Source of the DNA: Kiritimatiellia bacterium
GTDB taxonomy: Bacteria; Verrucomicrobiota; Kiritimatiellia; RFP12; UBA1067
Assembly: GCA_017520845.1 (NCBI GenBank)
Contig: JAFXEU010000088.1
Coordinates: 1-50,025, forward strand
Length of the DNA: 50,025 nt
Direction of reading: 5' to 3'
Every line of letters begins with the position of its first letter. Positions within the stretch are counted from its first letter, which is position 1. A model generated the notes under the pieces. It was not told the DNA's origin. It saw only the letters and a list, made by a program, of their open reading frames with translations, and did not search any database. Below, piece by piece: positions 36,353 through 45,111 of the stretch. The translations under genes and the position numbers were made by a program.

Positions 36353-38772
36353 GGCTTAACCCAATAACCGGGCAATGTACGGATATCTTCAGCGGGCTTG
36401 CGGTTGTATACACGCTCCGGAACCTTGTATCCTTCAGGTAAAATATAGGCTAACACAGCCGCCGACGGAAGTATCGTCTCCCAAACGGTATACTCGCTGG
36501 CGACGACGGAGTATCTCTCAATGTTCGCGTAACGCCTCCAGATCGGCCAGACGCCGATGTTGTCGAAGCCGTAAACTAGTTTCTTCGCATCCTGGTTTAC
36601 GCCGAACGTCCAACGGTACGGAGTAATGCCGGCGACATATTCGCCGATGCCGTCCGCGTAACTCTGGAGGTCCAGAAACTTAACCGGATAGACGACACCG
36701 AGTCCGCTCGTGAGAGTTTCGCCTTTTGGGTTTACGCCGTTATGGAAATCGTTGGCGAGATAAACGCCCTCGAGAAAACGGTTGTCTCCGGTGCATGCGT
36801 GAGCGTAGACGAGCGTCTGGGCACGGCGCATCGGGTGGCAGTTCCCCCAGCTCATCGTGTGGACATATCCGTGGTCGCTGCGGAACCACGATGTGCGGTA
36901 CGGATACGCCTCTTCCAAATTCTTAAGCATACCTTCCGCCTCGTTGATTCTGCGGCGCTTGAAATTCTTGGCGTATTTTTCGATTTCGGGAACAAGCGGC
37001 TGATCCTTAAGCGCGAACTCCATGAGCTCGTAACCGTTCCAACCCCACGACGATTTATTGGTCTCGTGATTAAGCTTATCGATACGCTTTACGATCGAAT
37101 CGAAATATTCGGTCTTGCCGGTCATCGCGGAGAGATTGAGAGCCGCGGTAAGCATAAGGCGCGGTGAATAATTCTCATCCTCCTTGAATACGACGTCGAC
37201 GGCGTTTTCGGGAACCCACCTGTGGCTGACGAAACTCTTCATCTTCTTTTCGATCGGCGGATGGGTTTCAGCCCAGCGCCAGGCGCGCTCAGCCCGCTCA
37301 AGAAGTTTTTTGGCTATCTTTTCCCGGCCGGCGGCGCGATACGCGCGGGCAACAAGAGCGACCGTGCCGGCGAAATCGTAGCACGAATTGTGAGTCGGCA
37401 TCGAGATGAAATAAATATGGTTAGTACTGTCGCGCTCCGGCCCGTCGTATTCGCCGCCGGGGTGGCCGGTTGTTTCGATCCACGTTCCGACGCCGCCGTC
37501 GGCCTGCTGAGCCTTTATCAGATGACGCACGCCCCAAAGCGCCTCGTCGAGAATATCGGGAATTCCATTGCCGGATTCCGGAATCGAAAGCTGACCGTCA
37601 AAAAATTTATCGGGGTTAAGCAGGTACACCAGCGACAAAGCGCGAGGAATTATCAGGTGCATGGGACGGCGGTCGTAGTCCGCCGCATCATGATAACCTC
37701 CGGGCAGATGCAAAACTTTATTGGTATCGCATAATCCCATGCTGGCTTTGATCGTCGGAAAATGCTTGAACTTGTGAGGCTTTCCGTTCTTGGCAATAAT
37801 GGGCTTTCCGTCGGCAGGAAACATCGTCGAGCCATACGACCATTCGTCCGGCGGATGAACGCCGCGATACACGTCCATGTGGCAGGCTTCTGCAGTCCAC
37901 TGTGTCCACGGAGGACGCTTCTCAATGCCGCAGCGCTTGTTGAAGAGGCCCTGCATGTGAATACCCCACGCCTCAACTATCGCCTCATCAGAAACCTTAA
38001 ACGGCATGCTGGAACCGATGCCGTCGATCACAATGCGATATTCGCCTTCGGCGGAGAGTTTCGTAAGATCGGCTTCCAAAACCTCCTCACCGGTAAGAGG
38101 AGTATCTTTGATTTTCGGATCTTCACGTCGGAGAGCGAGAGCACCTTCAAATTTAACCGCGCCGCTTGCGCTTTCGACCACGCGAAACTTTTTACCCGCG
38201 AAACCTTTAAGCGGCAACGCTCCTGAATGGCCGAGCCACGTTCCGACATAGGCGTACTTGCGCGCTTTCGGCGCGTAGCCGACCTGATTGACTTTAATGA
38301 CCGGAGTAAAAGCGGCGGGGTCGTAAGTAAACTTGCCCGCAACGCCCAGGTCAACAACATCCCCCTTTTTCATCGCGGGAACTTTAATAAACGCATTGTG
38401 GATGACATCAGCCCCCCAGACCACAATTCGATTTCCATCCTTGTCGACATAGCGCTTAACACCGTTGGCCTCAGCCCAGTACGATAAAAAGCCTTTAATC
38501 GTCTTTATTTTATCGACAATCACCTGGCGGACATTTTTCTCGACATCGCGTTGGATTTCGGTACGCTTTCTCGCGAGCTGCCATTCCTTCAGTTTTGATC
38601 CGATAAGTTCAGCCTGACGAGGGTCGGCGAAAAAAGCCGTACTTTCGTCATCCGAGCCGTCAGCCTGAACGAGAATATATTCCGGCGTAAGCGCGGTAAT
38701 CTTCCATTTCACTTCGCCGTGAGCGAAAGGCGCTAAAGAAAGAGTCGCAACAACGACTAAAAGTTTTTTCAT
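36349..38772 (-). CDS. Glycoside hydrolase family 9 enzyme (secreted endoglucanase-like)
   Basis: About 807 aa from the start at 38772, which gives MKKLLVVVATLSLAPFAHGE, a clean Sec signal with AGAGGCGG ahead. An open extension to 38838 overlaps the preceding gene. After a novel N-terminal part comes the CelD_N Ig-like domain (about residues 170-270), then the GH9 (alpha/alpha)6 barrel: GGYHDAADYDRR with the DAAD catalytic-base motif (about 365-376), IPDILDEALWGVRHLIKAQQADGG, and CHPMRRAQTLVYAHA. The C-terminal catalytic Glu region VASEYTVWET departs from the usual pattern, so the general acid is less certain. Acts on beta-glucan such as cellulose or mixed-linkage glucan. Confidence 0.85.
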   Translation of the reverse strand: MKKLLVVVATLSLAPFAHGEVKWKITALTPEYILVQADGSDDESTAFFADPRQAELIGSKLKEWQLARKRTEIQRDVEKNVRQVIVDKIKTIKGFLSYWAEANGVKRYVDKDGNRIVVWGADVIHNAFIKVPAMKKGDVVDLGVAGKFTYDPAAFTPVIKVNQVGYAPKARKYAYVGTWLGHSGALPLKGFAGKKFRVVESASGAVKFEGALALRREDPKIKDTPLTGEEVLEADLTKLSAEGEYRIVIDGIGSSMPFKVSDEAIVEAWGIHMQGLFNKRCGIEKRPPWTQWTAEACHMDVYRGVHPPDEWSYGSTMFPADGKPIIAKNGKPHKFKHFPTIKASMGLCDTNKVLHLPGGYHDAADYDRRPMHLIIPRALSLVYLLNPDKFFDGQLSIPESGNGIPDILDEALWGVRHLIKAQQADGGVGTWIETTGHPGGEYDGPERDSTNHIYFISMPTHNSCYDFAGTVALVARAYRAAGREKIAKKLLERAERAWRWAETHPPIEKKMKSFVSHRWVPENAVDVVFKEDENYSPRLMLTAALNLSAMTGKTEYFDSIVKRIDKLNHETNKSSWGWNGYELMEFALKDQPLVPEIEKYAKNFKRRRINEAEGMLKNLEEAYPYRTSWFRSDHGYVHTMSWGNCHPMRRAQTLVYAHACTGDNRFLEGVYLANDFHNGVNPKGETLTSGLGVVYPVKFLDLQSYADGIGEYVAGITPYRWTFGVNQDAKKLVYGFDNIGVWPIWRRYANIERYSVVASEYTVWETILPSAAVLAYILPEGYKVPERVYNRKPAEDIRTLPGYWVKP

Positions 38773-38785
38773 GTTCCGCCTCTTC

Positions 38786-41700
38786 TTAACGGATAATAAC
38801 GCGCATACCCTCGGGACGCAACTTAGGCTCCTGGGCACCGACGTAATTCGGATAGCCGCCGACGGCCGCCGAGAACAGATAATCGCCCTTTCGGGCTCTC
38901 GGCCTCATAAAATCAGGCGAATTTACATCCGTCGACATAAAGCGCGGCGCTTCGGCAATGACGGTATTGTTCTCAACTTTCAAGCCCCTGGAAAGATCAT
39001 ATCCTTCAAGCGACAAAGCTTTGCCCGCATCAAAATTATCAGCCATATAAACGTTGTTTGTAAATGCGGCTCCTCCGTCAGTCTTAAACGAAGAATACGC
39101 CGAAACTTCCCCGTCTTTTTTATAAAATTCAGTCTCGTCTTCTTGAAAAAGCGTACTGCCGGCAGATAAAACTATAAGATTATCATAAATTTTCGGCCGC
39201 CAAGGAGACCGGACTTTTCTGGCGACGCGAACAAAATTCGTAGATCCTACAACGGTATTGTGGTGAATAAAAACATTCTCATGCAATCCGTCATGCTCTT
39301 TCGTAAGAAACGGCTCTCCAAATTCCGTAATAAATGTGTTATATGCAATCTCTGCATTGGGCAATTCATTATAGCCGCCCGAATTTGAATACATTGAACG
39401 GCAATTTACCATCCTGTTCGACACAAACGTAAAATCACTTGTCAACTGCTTTACCGGATAATACATCCAATAGCAATTGGTAAACACATTGTTTATAATT
39501 TCCGTATCTTTTCCGCACATGATTGTCGTCATATCATAACCGGGTGTCCGACCCTCAAAGCGACAGTCGACAACTTTAAGATATAATCCATATTTTTCCC
39601 GTGTATCGGCTACCTCCTTGGTTGCTCTCGTCGCCACTGCACAATGTCCAACCTCGCCTCGCGAAGGACTTTTCATTTTCCCTTCCTGAACAAATACACA
39701 GTTAGAAACAGTGGCATAGTCGCCGTAAACATCAATGACCCGTCCCTTATCACCGAGAGACTGACCAGCATATTCCCCGTTATCATTCCCGTAATAAGTG
39801 AAATCAAATCCGGCAATTGTTACATGATTTACATCTTCCGCAATCGTAATGACCGAGGGATTGTTGACGTTTGCGTTAAGCGACGGATCAATATTGACTT
39901 TGACGCGACCAAAACCTTCCTCCTGAGTCAAAAGAACATTGCTGAAATTAAACTGTACCAAATCGTCCGCTGTAACAATATTATACACGCGATCGTCACC
40001 GCCCTTCACGTACACTACGCCGTTTTCGCCGCAAACCGCTACTCCCTCACAAATCGTCCTGAAAGGTTTTTCCTTTGACCCGTCTCCGCCATTGTCTGCA
40101 AGAGCGTCGACATAAACATTTTCAAGGCTTACGATCATAGCATCAGAAACCAACGGTATTGTAAGTATTTTACCTGTACCAGTATCTTTCACGCGAACAC
40201 TTGGGAAATAAACACCTGGTTTCGCATAAACATAAGACACTGATCTCTCGACACCCGTTTGTTCGTATTGCCCATCACCGTCAAAGTCCCACGAAACTTC
40301 AACTTCCCCTGCATTTTGCGAGTAACCTACCGTAAATGTAGCGCTTACGGGCGCGAAAAGCGAATCATATTCAACAGCGAAATCATCAATCTGAAAATAC
40401 GCCCCCGCTTCCGCTTCAATCGCCTTAGGCGGAACGGCTCCTATGTACTCTCCCTGATAGCCCTCGGCACCGGTCGCTTCAAAAATCCACGGATATTTAG
40501 TCGAATTGATGCGGTAAAAATCCTCACTCGTTATGTCTGTTGTATTAAGAAACTCAGGGGCTATCACAAGTTGAATATTGTCCTTGCAAATCAACCCCTC
40601 CTTATATAAATCATAACCTTGAAGCGATGTCGCCGATCCGCCAGAAAATGCCTGCGCGAAATACGCATTGCCCGTCATCAGCGGCTTGTAGACAACTTTA
40701 TCTAATTTTTGCGTCACAAACGACGTCGAAAATGAACCTAAGGAATCATTCTCCATCTCCTTTAAGACAACACCGCCCTCCTTAAGAACGATCAGATTAT
40801 CGAACACCCACGGCGTCCATTTTTTTGGAGACATATCCTCTACATAAATAAAACTTTCACATCCGACAATTGTATTATGATGAATCTTCGGCACCTTATT
40901 CATACCGCCGCCGTTGTTGCAGATAAACGCAGTCGTCGAACCGATAAAGATGTTGTACGCAACTTCTGCACTGCCGATTTCATTGTAATTTCCGCCTCTG
41001 GTGTTTATTGGATTGCTGCAATTCACGACGCGATTGGAAATAAAGCATCCGCCTGACGTTTGCTTCATGGCGTTCATATAATCACCGGCGCAATTCTTAA
41101 ACACATTTCTGATGATTTCGGCATCCGATCCGATTCTCACGATTTTTTCATCCTCAAAACCGACTCCCTCAAACCAGCAATCGGAAACCGTCATGCTTGT
41201 TGCATTTTTTCCTCCTTCTGGCGTCTCATTATAAATGACACCGCCGCCGGAAATATAACCGCTGTTTCGTCCGCTTCCATCCCCCTCATGACGGAACTCG
41301 CATCCCGCCACAGTACATCTGTGTCCATTAACGGAAACAATCCGCCCCGACTTACCAAGTGAATTGCCCCTCTTTTGCTGCTTATTTACTGAATAATACT
41401 TAAACGAGAGATTTCTTATCGTGCAATCATCCGCTCCTTCCGTTATCGCAAACACCTTAGGATCATCAACGTTCAAATTTGCACTTAAAGCACTTGAAAT
41501 TTCCACAATCGGCTTTTCTTCGCCCCATGCGCAGATTGTCATGCCGGCAGCGGTGACGGTTACTAAATCATCCGCTCCGTCAATCAGGTAATTGCCTTTT
41601 ACATAGACCGTACTCTCCTCGCCGGTCAGCTTGTTCGCTTCATTAACCGCCGCGGCAATCGTTTTGTACGGCGATCCAACCGACCCGTCGGGCGATTGGG

Positions 41701-41791
41701 AGCTCGACGCGGAGTCCACATAAATTTCAGCGGCTAAACCAGGCATTATAAAACCAAATACCAAGGCGACACATGAAATAATCTTTCTCAT
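38786..41791 (-). CDS. Secreted tandem right-handed beta-helix protein with central PKD domain
   Basis: A 1001-aa protein with Sec signal MRKIISCVALVFGFIMPGLA. Two parallel beta-helix modules of the pectate-lyase/DUF1565 type (about residues 22-445 and 560-1000) are joined by a PKD/Ig-like domain (about 475-550, with VSWDFDGDGQY ... VYAKPGVYFPSVRV). Both modules start with (I/V)YVD and share ATVSNC/CTVAGCEF, SxGGYNE and HHNTxVG repeats, so they are an internal duplication. This could be a polysaccharide lyase or a glycan-binding surface protein. The conserved lyase catalytic residues are not obvious. It is the first gene of the GH9 operon. Confidence 0.85.
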   Translation of the reverse strand: MRKIISCVALVFGFIMPGLAAEIYVDSASSSQSPDGSVGSPYKTIAAAVNEANKLTGEESTVYVKGNYLIDGADDLVTVTAAGMTICAWGEEKPIVEISSALSANLNVDDPKVFAITEGADDCTIRNLSFKYYSVNKQQKRGNSLGKSGRIVSVNGHRCTVAGCEFRHEGDGSGRNSGYISGGGVIYNETPEGGKNATSMTVSDCWFEGVGFEDEKIVRIGSDAEIIRNVFKNCAGDYMNAMKQTSGGCFISNRVVNCSNPINTRGGNYNEIGSAEVAYNIFIGSTTAFICNNGGGMNKVPKIHHNTIVGCESFIYVEDMSPKKWTPWVFDNLIVLKEGGVVLKEMENDSLGSFSTSFVTQKLDKVVYKPLMTGNAYFAQAFSGGSATSLQGYDLYKEGLICKDNIQLVIAPEFLNTTDITSEDFYRINSTKYPWIFEATGAEGYQGEYIGAVPPKAIEAEAGAYFQIDDFAVEYDSLFAPVSATFTVGYSQNAGEVEVSWDFDGDGQYEQTGVERSVSYVYAKPGVYFPSVRVKDTGTGKILTIPLVSDAMIVSLENVYVDALADNGGDGSKEKPFRTICEGVAVCGENGVVYVKGGDDRVYNIVTADDLVQFNFSNVLLTQEEGFGRVKVNIDPSLNANVNNPSVITIAEDVNHVTIAGFDFTYYGNDNGEYAGQSLGDKGRVIDVYGDYATVSNCVFVQEGKMKSPSRGEVGHCAVATRATKEVADTREKYGLYLKVVDCRFEGRTPGYDMTTIMCGKDTEIINNVFTNCYWMYYPVKQLTSDFTFVSNRMVNCRSMYSNSGGYNELPNAEIAYNTFITEFGEPFLTKEHDGLHENVFIHHNTVVGSTNFVRVARKVRSPWRPKIYDNLIVLSAGSTLFQEDETEFYKKDGEVSAYSSFKTDGGAAFTNNVYMADNFDAGKALSLEGYDLSRGLKVENNTVIAEAPRFMSTDVNSPDFMRPRARKGDYLFSAAVGGYPNYVGAQEPKLRPEGMRVIIR

Positions 41792-41831
41792 AATTGTTTC
41801 TCCTTTTAGAAAAACTTAACTGCTTTTTAAT

Positions 41832-41860
41832 AATTTAGCACAATCCTCAATCTAAGTCAA
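41832..41860 (-). promoter_or_regulatory. Promoter of the polysaccharide operon
   Basis: On the minus strand TTGACT (41860-41855), a 17-bp spacer and TAAATT (41837-41832) preceded by TGC. The ATG is 41 nt downstream of the -10 with an AAAGGAGAAA ribosome site. The local sequence is AT-rich. Confidence 0.65.
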
Positions 41861-41873
41861 ATCCATACAAAAA

Positions 41874-43856
41874 TTAAAACGTCCAGCGGAGAGTGATATT
41901 GAACGATCGCCCGGCGGCGGGATAGAAGTTTGCCCCGTATGTAGCATAATCGCAATAGTCACGATCAAAGAGATTATCGATATCAAACGCAAGTACAAGC
42001 CCCTTAAACGGCTCAAACGGAAACTCGTATTCAAGCCCAAGAGAAAAAAGTACATAGCCTTTCAATTTGCGATATTCATTTTTAAGATCGCTTATCGTGT
42101 ACTGTTCGCTCGTATATCTGCAGCCGGCACGAACGAACAATTCATCCATAAGATACCATTTCGCATTAAGCGCGGCTTGATGCCCCGGGACTGCGCAAAC
42201 ATCCTTGTTGTCATAGTCGCCGTTAACGACTCTCGCGTTCACAAAACCGTACGATAACGCGATTTGAGCCATTTTCTCGCGCTCCCAGGCGAATCTCAGA
42301 TCGATTCCCTCTCGCCGCGTTCTGCCCGGAAGATTAAAATTATCAAACTTAAAGGGATCATAATAGATTTCATTCTTTGTCTCGGAGATATACACCGCGC
42401 CGCCCGCCGAAAATCCGTCTAAAAACTCAACGTCACCGCCGATATCCATACTCCAGCCGCGCTCCGGAGAGACGATATTACCCGATGTATAAGAAACTTC
42501 ATCAATAAACGGAGTGCGGTAGAATCGGGCAAATTTCGCGAAAATCTTCGCATCGTCATAAGGGCGATAGTTTACACCCGTTTCAAATGCGCTTAGATTA
42601 TCGTTCCGCGACGGATTTCGAAGGCTTTCGCTATTTGTCATGAGCCTCTCTAATCTCGCTCCTCCAAAAACAGAGAAAGAATCGGTTAAAAATAGCTCAT
42701 CTCTCATAAACGCGCCCATCGTCCAGCGCGACTGATCTTCTTTTTGCTTCCACACGTATGTTGGATAAGTATAGGAATTGTAGCCTTTGCGAACATCCCA
42801 CCTGAGCGTTCCGCCGACGGTAAATTCATTGTTGAATTCCCATAATGACGCAGTATTGATATATTGCGGCGTTATGCTTAGCGCGTAATTGTCAAACGGC
42901 GAATTCTGAAGATATCCAGCGGTCCTCTGATAAGCCCTAAAACGATCGCGGCGATGCGAGAGAGTCGTTTCAAACTTGATTTCATTTTCATCGTCGATTA
43001 CGCCTTTCGCCGAAAGGTTCAACCCGTACGAAGTCTGCCTATAGTTATAGAAACTGTAGTCGGGATCGGCGTCGCGCCTATCGCTCTTCCATTCCGCGAA
43101 TGTAAGCGGACCTGGGAGATCATACTCCGAATCCGAAAAGAACGAACTTAACTTGATGAACGATCCTCCGTCGAAATCCTTGCGCACTCCGCCGTTCAAA
43201 CGATAGAGATCATACCCGCTAGAATCTCGCCACCCTTCAGAATGATCCCACGCTCCGTTCGCATAATACGACACCATTTCTTCTTCATCGCCGCCCTTAA
43301 GCCCGATAGACGAGCCGAATGTCTCCCGGCTTCCGCCGCGAAACTCGACGAATCCTTCTTCATCATATCCAGGCTTTTCGGTGATGATGTTTATCATTCC
43401 CGCCGAGGCGTTGCCGCCGTGCATTACGGTTTGGGGCCCGTGCAAAACTTCAATGCGTTCTACGGACGAGAGCGGAAAGCGCGAAAAGTCGCTACCGCTC
43501 ATATCGAAATTATTGAGAACCTCGCCATCAGCCTTAACGAGAACGCGCCCGATGGAAGTTTCGCCATATCCGCGCATGGAAACCTGGGTCATCGCCGGAT
43601 TACCGCCGCCGATATGGCGCACAAATACGCTCGAGTTTCGCTCAAGTGCGTCCATGATGTCGCGCGCGCCCGATTCGCGAAGTTCCGCTTTCGAAATCGT
43701 CTCCACGAATTGCGGAGTTTCCATTTTGCCGCTCTCAAGCCGCGTCGCTTCGACTACGACGGTAGTAATGGTATTGGTTGTTTCGCCGCCCGCCGCGGCT
43801 ATCGGCGCGAAGCCTGCAGCCGCAAAAGCCGAGGCGAAGAGTATTCGTCTATTCAT
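41874..43856 (-). CDS. btuB: TonB-dependent outer-membrane receptor, probable vitamin B12 transporter (BtuB-like)
   Basis: A 660-aa receptor. The start at 43856 gives MNRRILFASAFAAAGFAPIAAA, a Sec signal, with a GGGGGAAAAGGA ribosome site. An upstream extension of 19 residues lies inside the leader. The plug domain begins with TITTVVVEATRL (TonB box region about residues 29-40) and has VSMRGYGETSIGRVLVKADG and VERIEVLHGPQTVMHGGNASAGMINIITEKPG. The 22-strand barrel ends in FNITLRWTF with C-terminal Phe. The cobalamin riboswitch in its leader indicates a corrinoid substrate. BtuC, BtuD and BtuF are not nearby. Confidence 0.9.
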   Translation of the reverse strand: MNRRILFASAFAAAGFAPIAAAGGETTNTITTVVVEATRLESGKMETPQFVETISKAELRESGARDIMDALERNSSVFVRHIGGGNPAMTQVSMRGYGETSIGRVLVKADGEVLNNFDMSGSDFSRFPLSSVERIEVLHGPQTVMHGGNASAGMINIITEKPGYDEEGFVEFRGGSRETFGSSIGLKGGDEEEMVSYYANGAWDHSEGWRDSSGYDLYRLNGGVRKDFDGGSFIKLSSFFSDSEYDLPGPLTFAEWKSDRRDADPDYSFYNYRQTSYGLNLSAKGVIDDENEIKFETTLSHRRDRFRAYQRTAGYLQNSPFDNYALSITPQYINTASLWEFNNEFTVGGTLRWDVRKGYNSYTYPTYVWKQKEDQSRWTMGAFMRDELFLTDSFSVFGGARLERLMTNSESLRNPSRNDNLSAFETGVNYRPYDDAKIFAKFARFYRTPFIDEVSYTSGNIVSPERGWSMDIGGDVEFLDGFSAGGAVYISETKNEIYYDPFKFDNFNLPGRTRREGIDLRFAWEREKMAQIALSYGFVNARVVNGDYDNKDVCAVPGHQAALNAKWYLMDELFVRAGCRYTSEQYTISDLKNEYRKLKGYVLFSLGLEYEFPFEPFKGLVLAFDIDNLFDRDYCDYATYGANFYPAAGRSFNITLRWTF

Positions 43857-43887
43857 ATTTTCCTTTTCCCCCTCATGCGAGAGTACT

Positions 43888-43978
43888 TTGGTATTGTTGC
43901 ATGCGGCCCGCATTCCGGCTTTAACGGCTGCGCGACAGCGCCTGGATTACACAGGACTTTCCGGTTACCGCATTTTAA
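43888..43978 (-). promoter_or_regulatory. Cobalamin riboswitch
   Basis: The minus-strand leader of the TonB receptor reads GGAAAGTCCTGTGTAATCCAGG, then CGCTGTCGCGCAGCCGTTAA, then the B12 box AAGCCGGAATGCGGGCCGC (43922-43902). The order and wording match the cobalamin aptamer core: a GGAA segment, P5 hairpin with CCTG/CAGG, the CTGTCGCGCAG segment and the B12 box. The short distance between P3 and the B12 box suggests the compact Cbl-II type. B12 binding would be expected to lower receptor expression. Confidence 0.8.
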
Positions 43979-43988
43979 ACTAGCGCGT

Positions 43989-43997
43989 ATTATATCA
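43989..43997 (-). promoter_or_regulatory. Extended -10 promoter of the B12-riboswitch transcript
   Basis: On the minus strand TGATATAAT with -10 at 43994-43989, which places the transcript start near 43982, immediately before the riboswitch aptamer. It sits just past the rsmI stop. Confidence 0.6.
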
Positions 43998-44005
43998 TTT
44001 ATAGC

Positions 44006-44689
44006 CTATCGTTTGAATTTCGGATTGGCGCCCGCTATCACGATCGCGACCTCGCCCTTTACTTTGGCATTGGAAAATTCCTTTGCCAAATCGCCGAGAT
44101 AACCGCGCGAGACGCGTTCGTGAAGTTTCGTAAGCTCAATGCAGACCGCCGCCTCTCTGTCGCCCAAGACCTCAAAGGCCGCCTCGAGAGTCGGGCCTAC
44201 GCGAAACGGCGACTCGAAACAGATAAGCGTATGCTCCTTATCCTTGTCTTCGGCGAACCAATTCCTGATCGCCCCGGGGCCGCGCGGCGGAAATCCGCGA
44301 AAAGTGAACGACGATGTCGAAAGCCCGCTCATCAGCAAAGCGACATTAACGGCGCTTGCGCCGGGGATCACTTCGTACGGGACAGACTTTTGGGCACACG
44401 CGCGGATAAGCCTGTAACCCGGGTCTGAAATCCCGGGGTAACCTCCGTCGGAACAAAGAGCGACCTCTCTACCCGCTTCAACCGCGGCGATTATGCGCTC
44501 AGTAATGCGCTCTTCGTTACCCTGGCGGTACGAAATCATTTCAGGGCGCGGAATGCCGAAATGCGTCAGAAGCTGCCATGTGCGGCGCGTATCTTCGCAC
44601 GCTATGAGTTCCGCAGTCTTAAACGCATCGAGAGCGCGAGGGGTCAAATCTGCGAGATTGCCGATGGGGGTCGCGATTATATGGAGCAT
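44006..44689 (-). CDS. rsmI: 16S rRNA (cytidine1402-2'-O)-methyltransferase
   Basis: A 227-aa SAM-dependent tetrapyrrole-methylase-fold enzyme that 2'-O-methylates C1402 at the ribosomal P site. It begins LHIIATPIGNLADLTPRALD (family hallmark), followed by ACEDTRRTWQLLTHFGI, EVALCSDGGYPGISDPGYRL and VIPGASAVNVALLMSGL, and ends with KGEVAIVIAGA. The C-terminal extension of E. coli RsmI is absent, giving a short form. Overlaps the NUDIX stop as TAATG. Confidence 0.95.
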   Translation of the reverse strand: MLHIIATPIGNLADLTPRALDAFKTAELIACEDTRRTWQLLTHFGIPRPEMISYRQGNEERITERIIAAVEAGREVALCSDGGYPGISDPGYRLIRACAQKSVPYEVIPGASAVNVALLMSGLSTSSFTFRGFPPRGPGAIRNWFAEDKDKEHTLICFESPFRVGPTLEAAFEVLGDREAAVCIELTKLHERVSRGYLGDLAKEFSNAKVKGEVAIVIAGANPKFKR

Positions 44690-45111
44690 TACGCCTTAAA
44701 CTCCGCTTTAGGATTATCCTTCAAAACACGAAACGCCTCGGGCAGAAGATTCGCCGCATCAAGTTCACAAAGTTCACGCCACTCAAATTCTATCCAGTCT
44801 TCGGCTGCGTTTACAGACCCGTCGGGAGATTCAACATCAAGCTCATAGACGAGATTTATTTCGGAATGCCTTTTACCCTTCTGAACGAAGGAGTTTTCAA
44901 CGACTCCGAGAAAGCGCCCCGTCGTTGAATTAAGGCCTGTCTCTTCCTTTATCTCGCGCACGAGAGCTTCACGCCCCGTCTCGCCGAGTTCAATGTGACC
45001 GCCGGGCAGATACGTACTTGATCCGCCTTTCGCTCTGCAAAGGAGGATTTTCCCGTCCTTTACTGCGACGCCGCGCGCAATCGTTTCAATATGATTAAGC
45101 TCGTAATCCAT
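44689..45111 (-). CDS. NUDIX hydrolase
   Basis: A 140-aa NUDIX protein with box GGHIELGETGREALVREIKEETGL (about residues 37-60), which binds divalent metal and cleaves nucleoside diphosphate-X compounds. It starts DYELNHIETIARGVAVKDGK and holds a beta-rich core. The substrate cannot be told from sequence. It overlaps cstA upstream and rsmI downstream, both as TAATG, so it is probably coexpressed with them. Confidence 0.92.
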   Translation of the reverse strand: MDYELNHIETIARGVAVKDGKILLCRAKGGSSTYLPGGHIELGETGREALVREIKEETGLNSTTGRFLGVVENSFVQKGKRHSEINLVYELDVESPDGSVNAAEDWIEFEWRELCELDAANLLPEAFRVLKDNPKAEFKA

